From Mucilaginibacter aquaedulcis (lineage in GTDB: Bacteria > Bacteroidota > Bacteroidia > Sphingobacteriales > Sphingobacteriaceae), in assembly GCF_030409325.1 (NCBI RefSeq), contig NZ_JAUFPR010000004.1, forward strand, positions 357,548 through 421,547: a DNA stretch of 64,000 nucleotides, written 5' to 3'. Positions 61,401-64,000 of this stretch are shown one piece after another. Made by a program: the position numbers and the translations under genes. The notes beneath the pieces were generated by a model. That model made no database searches. It saw nothing but the letters and a program-made list of their open reading frames with translations, and was not told where the DNA came from. Position 1 is the first letter of the stretch. Every line of letters begins with the position of its first letter.

Positions 61401-63473
61401 TTACCTGATTACAGCTCCGTTATGGAAATCATCTACAGGAGCCACAAAGCTTAGTTTACCCTCACTATTTTCGGCCATCAGTATCATGCCTTGCGAAAAT
61501 ATGCCTTTAATTTCGCGTGGTTCCAGGTTTACCAAAATGCTCACCTTTTGGCCTATAATGGCTTCCGGTTCGTAATCTTCGGCAATTCCGGATACTACGG
61601 TACGTGTATCGATGCCCGTATCAATGGTCAGTTTCAGCAGCTTTTTGGTTTTAGCAATTTTTTCGGCCGTTAAAATGGTACCTGTACGAATATCCATCGT
61701 GGTGAACTTTTCGTAATTAATACTTTCTTTAGCCGGCTGTATATCTGCTGATTTCGGCGGAGCGGCAGCGGTCTTTTTTGCCAGTAACTTTTGCAATTGA
61801 AACTCAATTACCTCGTCCTCAATCTTCTCAAATAATAAAGCAGACGGGTTTAGCTGGTGTCCGTTATTAAAATATATCTCCTGATCAAAGGTGATCACCT
61901 CATTTGGCCAGTTAAGCATTCCGATGATCTTTTTGGCAGTAGCAGGTAAAAATGGCTGCGCGCAGGTGGCCAAATGTCCAATCAGCAGCAAACAATTATG
62001 CAGGGCCTGCTTAGCATCCTCCGGGTTAGTTTTAATGGTTTTCCAAGGCTCTTTTTCGGTCAGGTAACGGTTACCCAAGCGGGCAATATCCATTACGCCT
62101 TGCAAGGCCTGGCGATAACGGTAAGCTTCCAGGTTTTTTTCAATCTCATCGTAAAAACCACCGATCTCTTTACTCAGATTATCATCTGTCAGTTCAATCC
62201 TATCACCATCAGCAATAATTTTACCATCATAAAATTTATGCATCAGTATCATTACGCGGTTCACGAAGTTCCCTAATATGGCTACCAATTCGTTATTGAT
62301 ACGTGCCTGGTAATCTTTCCAGGTAAACTCGCTATCGCTGGTTTCCGGGAGTATAGAGGTAAGCACATAACGCAGCTCATCTTGTTTGTTTGGTAGCTCT
62401 TCCAAGTATTCATGCAACCAAACCGCATGGTTGCGCGAGGTAGAAAGTTTATCTCCTTCCAGGTTTAAAAACTCATTGGCAGGCACATTCTGCGGTAAAA
62501 TATATTCGCCATGGGCATGCAGAATAGAAGGGAAAGTGATACAATGGAATACGATATTATCCTTACCTATAAAATGAATTAAACAGGAGTTATCCTGCTC
62601 ATCTGCCTGTTTTTTCCAATATAGCTTCCAGTCCTTGTTATTGTCAATAGCCCATTGTTTGGTGGCCGATATATAGCCGATAGGCGCATCCATCCAAACG
62701 TATAGTTTTTTGCCTTTAGCATCTGCCAGCGGAACATCAATACCCCAGTCCAGATCGCGGGTCATGGAACGTGGCTGCAGGCCCGATTTAAGCCATGATT
62801 TGCATTGCCCCAAAACGTTCACCTTCCAGCTTCCTTCTTTAGCATCTATCCATTGCTCCAGCCATGGCTGGTATTTATCAAGTGGCAAATACCAATGTTT
62901 AGTCGGTTTTAATGTAGGTGTTTTCCCGCTTAGGGTTGATACAGGATTGATCAGGTCTGTCGGACTTAAAGAAGTTCCGCATTTTTCACACTGATCGCCG
63001 TAGGCATTTTCATTATGACAGTTAGGGCAGGTGCCAATAATGTACCTGTCGGCCAAAAACTGCTGAAAATCTTCGTCGAAATATTGTTCAGAGTATTTTT
63101 CAATAAACTCATCCTTTTCATACAGGTTCAGAAAAAACTCTTGCGACAGGTCATGATGTATTGGCGATGAGGTACGGTGATAAATATCAAATGCTATCCC
63201 AAACTGCTCAAAACTATCTTTTATTTGCTGGTGGTATTTATCAATGATGGCCTGAGGCGTAGTGTTCTCTTTTTTGGCTTTGATAGTAATGGCGGCGCCA
63301 TGCTCATCAGAACCGCAAACGTATACTACATCCTTTTTTTTAAGCCTTAAATAGCGTACAAATATATCGGCCGGAATGTATGCTCCGGCAAGGTGGCCAA
63401 TATGTAAGGGCCCGTTGGCATAAGGCAGGGCCGATGTAATGGTATAACGTTTATATTTGTTGAGTTGTGACAT
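61401..63473 (-). CDS. metG: Methionine-tRNA ligase
   Basis: 690 residues from the ATG at 63473; a longer frame adds 45 non-family residues. It charges tRNA-Met. HIGH is in GPLHIGHLAGAY near residue 20, and the zinc site is CPNCHNENAYGDQCEKCG. The KMSKS loop is the variant KLSTS in GDKLSTSRNHAVW. A C-terminal tRNA-binding domain (about 585-690, MDIRTGTILTAEKI) is fused, as in long-form dimeric MetG enzymes. Confidence 0.96.
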   Translation of the reverse strand: MSQLNKYKRYTITSALPYANGPLHIGHLAGAYIPADIFVRYLRLKKKDVVYVCGSDEHGAAITIKAKKENTTPQAIIDKYHQQIKDSFEQFGIAFDIYHRTSSPIHHDLSQEFFLNLYEKDEFIEKYSEQYFDEDFQQFLADRYIIGTCPNCHNENAYGDQCEKCGTSLSPTDLINPVSTLSGKTPTLKPTKHWYLPLDKYQPWLEQWIDAKEGSWKVNVLGQCKSWLKSGLQPRSMTRDLDWGIDVPLADAKGKKLYVWMDAPIGYISATKQWAIDNNKDWKLYWKKQADEQDNSCLIHFIGKDNIVFHCITFPSILHAHGEYILPQNVPANEFLNLEGDKLSTSRNHAVWLHEYLEELPNKQDELRYVLTSILPETSDSEFTWKDYQARINNELVAILGNFVNRVMILMHKFYDGKIIADGDRIELTDDNLSKEIGGFYDEIEKNLEAYRYRQALQGVMDIARLGNRYLTEKEPWKTIKTNPEDAKQALHNCLLLIGHLATCAQPFLPATAKKIIGMLNWPNEVITFDQEIYFNNGHQLNPSALLFEKIEDEVIEFQLQKLLAKKTAAAPPKSADIQPAKESINYEKFTTMDIRTGTILTAEKIAKTKKLLKLTIDTGIDTRTVVSGIAEDYEPEAIIGQKVSILVNLEPREIKGIFSQGMILMAENSEGKLSFVAPVDDFHNGAVIR

Positions 63474-63564
63474 GAAATTAGCGGCATTATAAATAAGCTG
63501 CAAAGATAATTCATTTAAGTCGGAAAGTCCGGAAGTCAGAATAACAGAAAGTTTTTTATTCCAT

Positions 63565-64000
63565 ATGCATAAACCCTCAGTCAACCCGGAAATTTCAGCG
63601 TTTCCCAAACCCAGCCCTATTCCTTATTTAAAAAAGGGCGACAAAATAGCTATCACCTGCCCTGCTAAAAAGCTGCCGCAACCTATGAATGATGCCATTG
63701 CCTTATTGCAGTCCTGGGGTTTAGAAGTGGTTTTGGGCGATACTGTAACCGCTTCATACCATCAGTTTGCGGGTGATGATAACCTGCGCGCCCGTGACCT
63801 GCAGCGTTTTATTGATGATGACAGCATCAAGGCCATCATTGCGGCCCGTGGCGGATACGGTGTAATCCGGATGATTGACCAGGTTGATTTTTCCCATTTT
63901 GAACAAAACCCAAAATGGATTGTTGGCTTTAGCGATATTACTATTCTCCATACCCATCTTTTTGCTAATTACGGAGCCCAAAGTATACATGGGCAAATGC
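63565..64000 (+). CDS. LD-carboxypeptidase (peptidase S66), truncated by window end
   Basis: The first 145 codons of a cytoplasmic serine peptidase that trims the terminal D-Ala from murein tetrapeptides. KKGDKIAITCPAKKLP opens the fold, RGGYGVIRMID follows, and the catalytic Ser lies in GFSDIT (about 119). The window cuts the gene before the Glu/His of the triad. It is divergent from metG across 91 nt. Confidence 0.88.
   Translation, partial: MHKPSVNPEISAFPKPSPIPYLKKGDKIAITCPAKKLPQPMNDAIALLQSWGLEVVLGDTVTASYHQFAGDDNLRARDLQRFIDDDSIKAIIAARGGYGVIRMIDQVDFSHFEQNPKWIVGFSDITILHTHLFANYGAQSIHGQM

Overview
The window looks like chromosomal DNA of a soil or plant-associated Bacteroidota, most likely Sphingobacteriaceae (Mucilaginibacter/Pedobacter-like). 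The evidence is a SusC/SusD pair, many Bacteroidota -7 boxes (TAnnTTTG), DUF5687 and DUF6438-type proteins, secreted M13/M14 peptidases and weak Shine-Dalgarno signals. The genus is an inference. No phage, insertion sequence, CRISPR array or rRNA operon is visible. One tRNA gene is present.

Layout. 0.1-6 kb: a TPR protein, then a cyanophycin locus (isoaspartyl peptidase, cyanophycinase, divergent cyanophycin synthetase). 6-12 kb: AlkA-like glycosylase, a RelE/ParE-type toxin-antitoxin pair, RarA, a two-gene ABC exporter and a TlpA thioredoxin. 12-26 kb: acyl-CoA dehydrogenase, a small XRE regulator, M13 peptidase, PnuC, GNAT, PepT, an outer-membrane protein, YjbR, M14 peptidase, rhomboid, dipeptide epimerase, a secreted hydrolase and an AraC regulator. 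26-31 kb: a molybdopterin oxidoreductase operon (fdhD, a small protein, fdhF/ydeP-like), then Dps and a small membrane protein. 31-39 kb: LytTR response regulator, hybrid histidine kinase, haem proteins, MarC and a large MscS channel.

39-57 kb is a polysaccharide-utilisation locus: two propeller glycosidases, a fucose/arabinose isomerase-like enzyme, SusD, SusC, a PhyH-type dioxygenase, an (alpha/alpha)6 glycosidase, a TIM-barrel isomerase and a DUF3863-like secreted protein, with two paralogous AraC regulators. Four of its promoters share a previously unlabelled 17-bp motif (consensus about WTRTCAAAAASTACAAA). In each case the motif lies 41-42 nt upstream of a perfect TAnnTTTG box and in the same orientation. 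This predicts one AraC regulon that drives all four transcripts, and it is the most interesting signal here.

57-64 kb: a membrane protein followed by an aspartokinase resembling the ectoine-type enzyme, an aldo/keto reductase behind a CRP-like palindrome, a DUF6438 lipoprotein, tRNA-Arg(CCT), MetG and the start of an LD-carboxypeptidase.

Other notable points: four copies of a GC-rich palindromic repeat that supplies the stop codons of the genes they abut; an unexplained minus-strand transcript unit ending at a terminator near 13.43 kb; and several convergent gene pairs whose 3' ends overlap.
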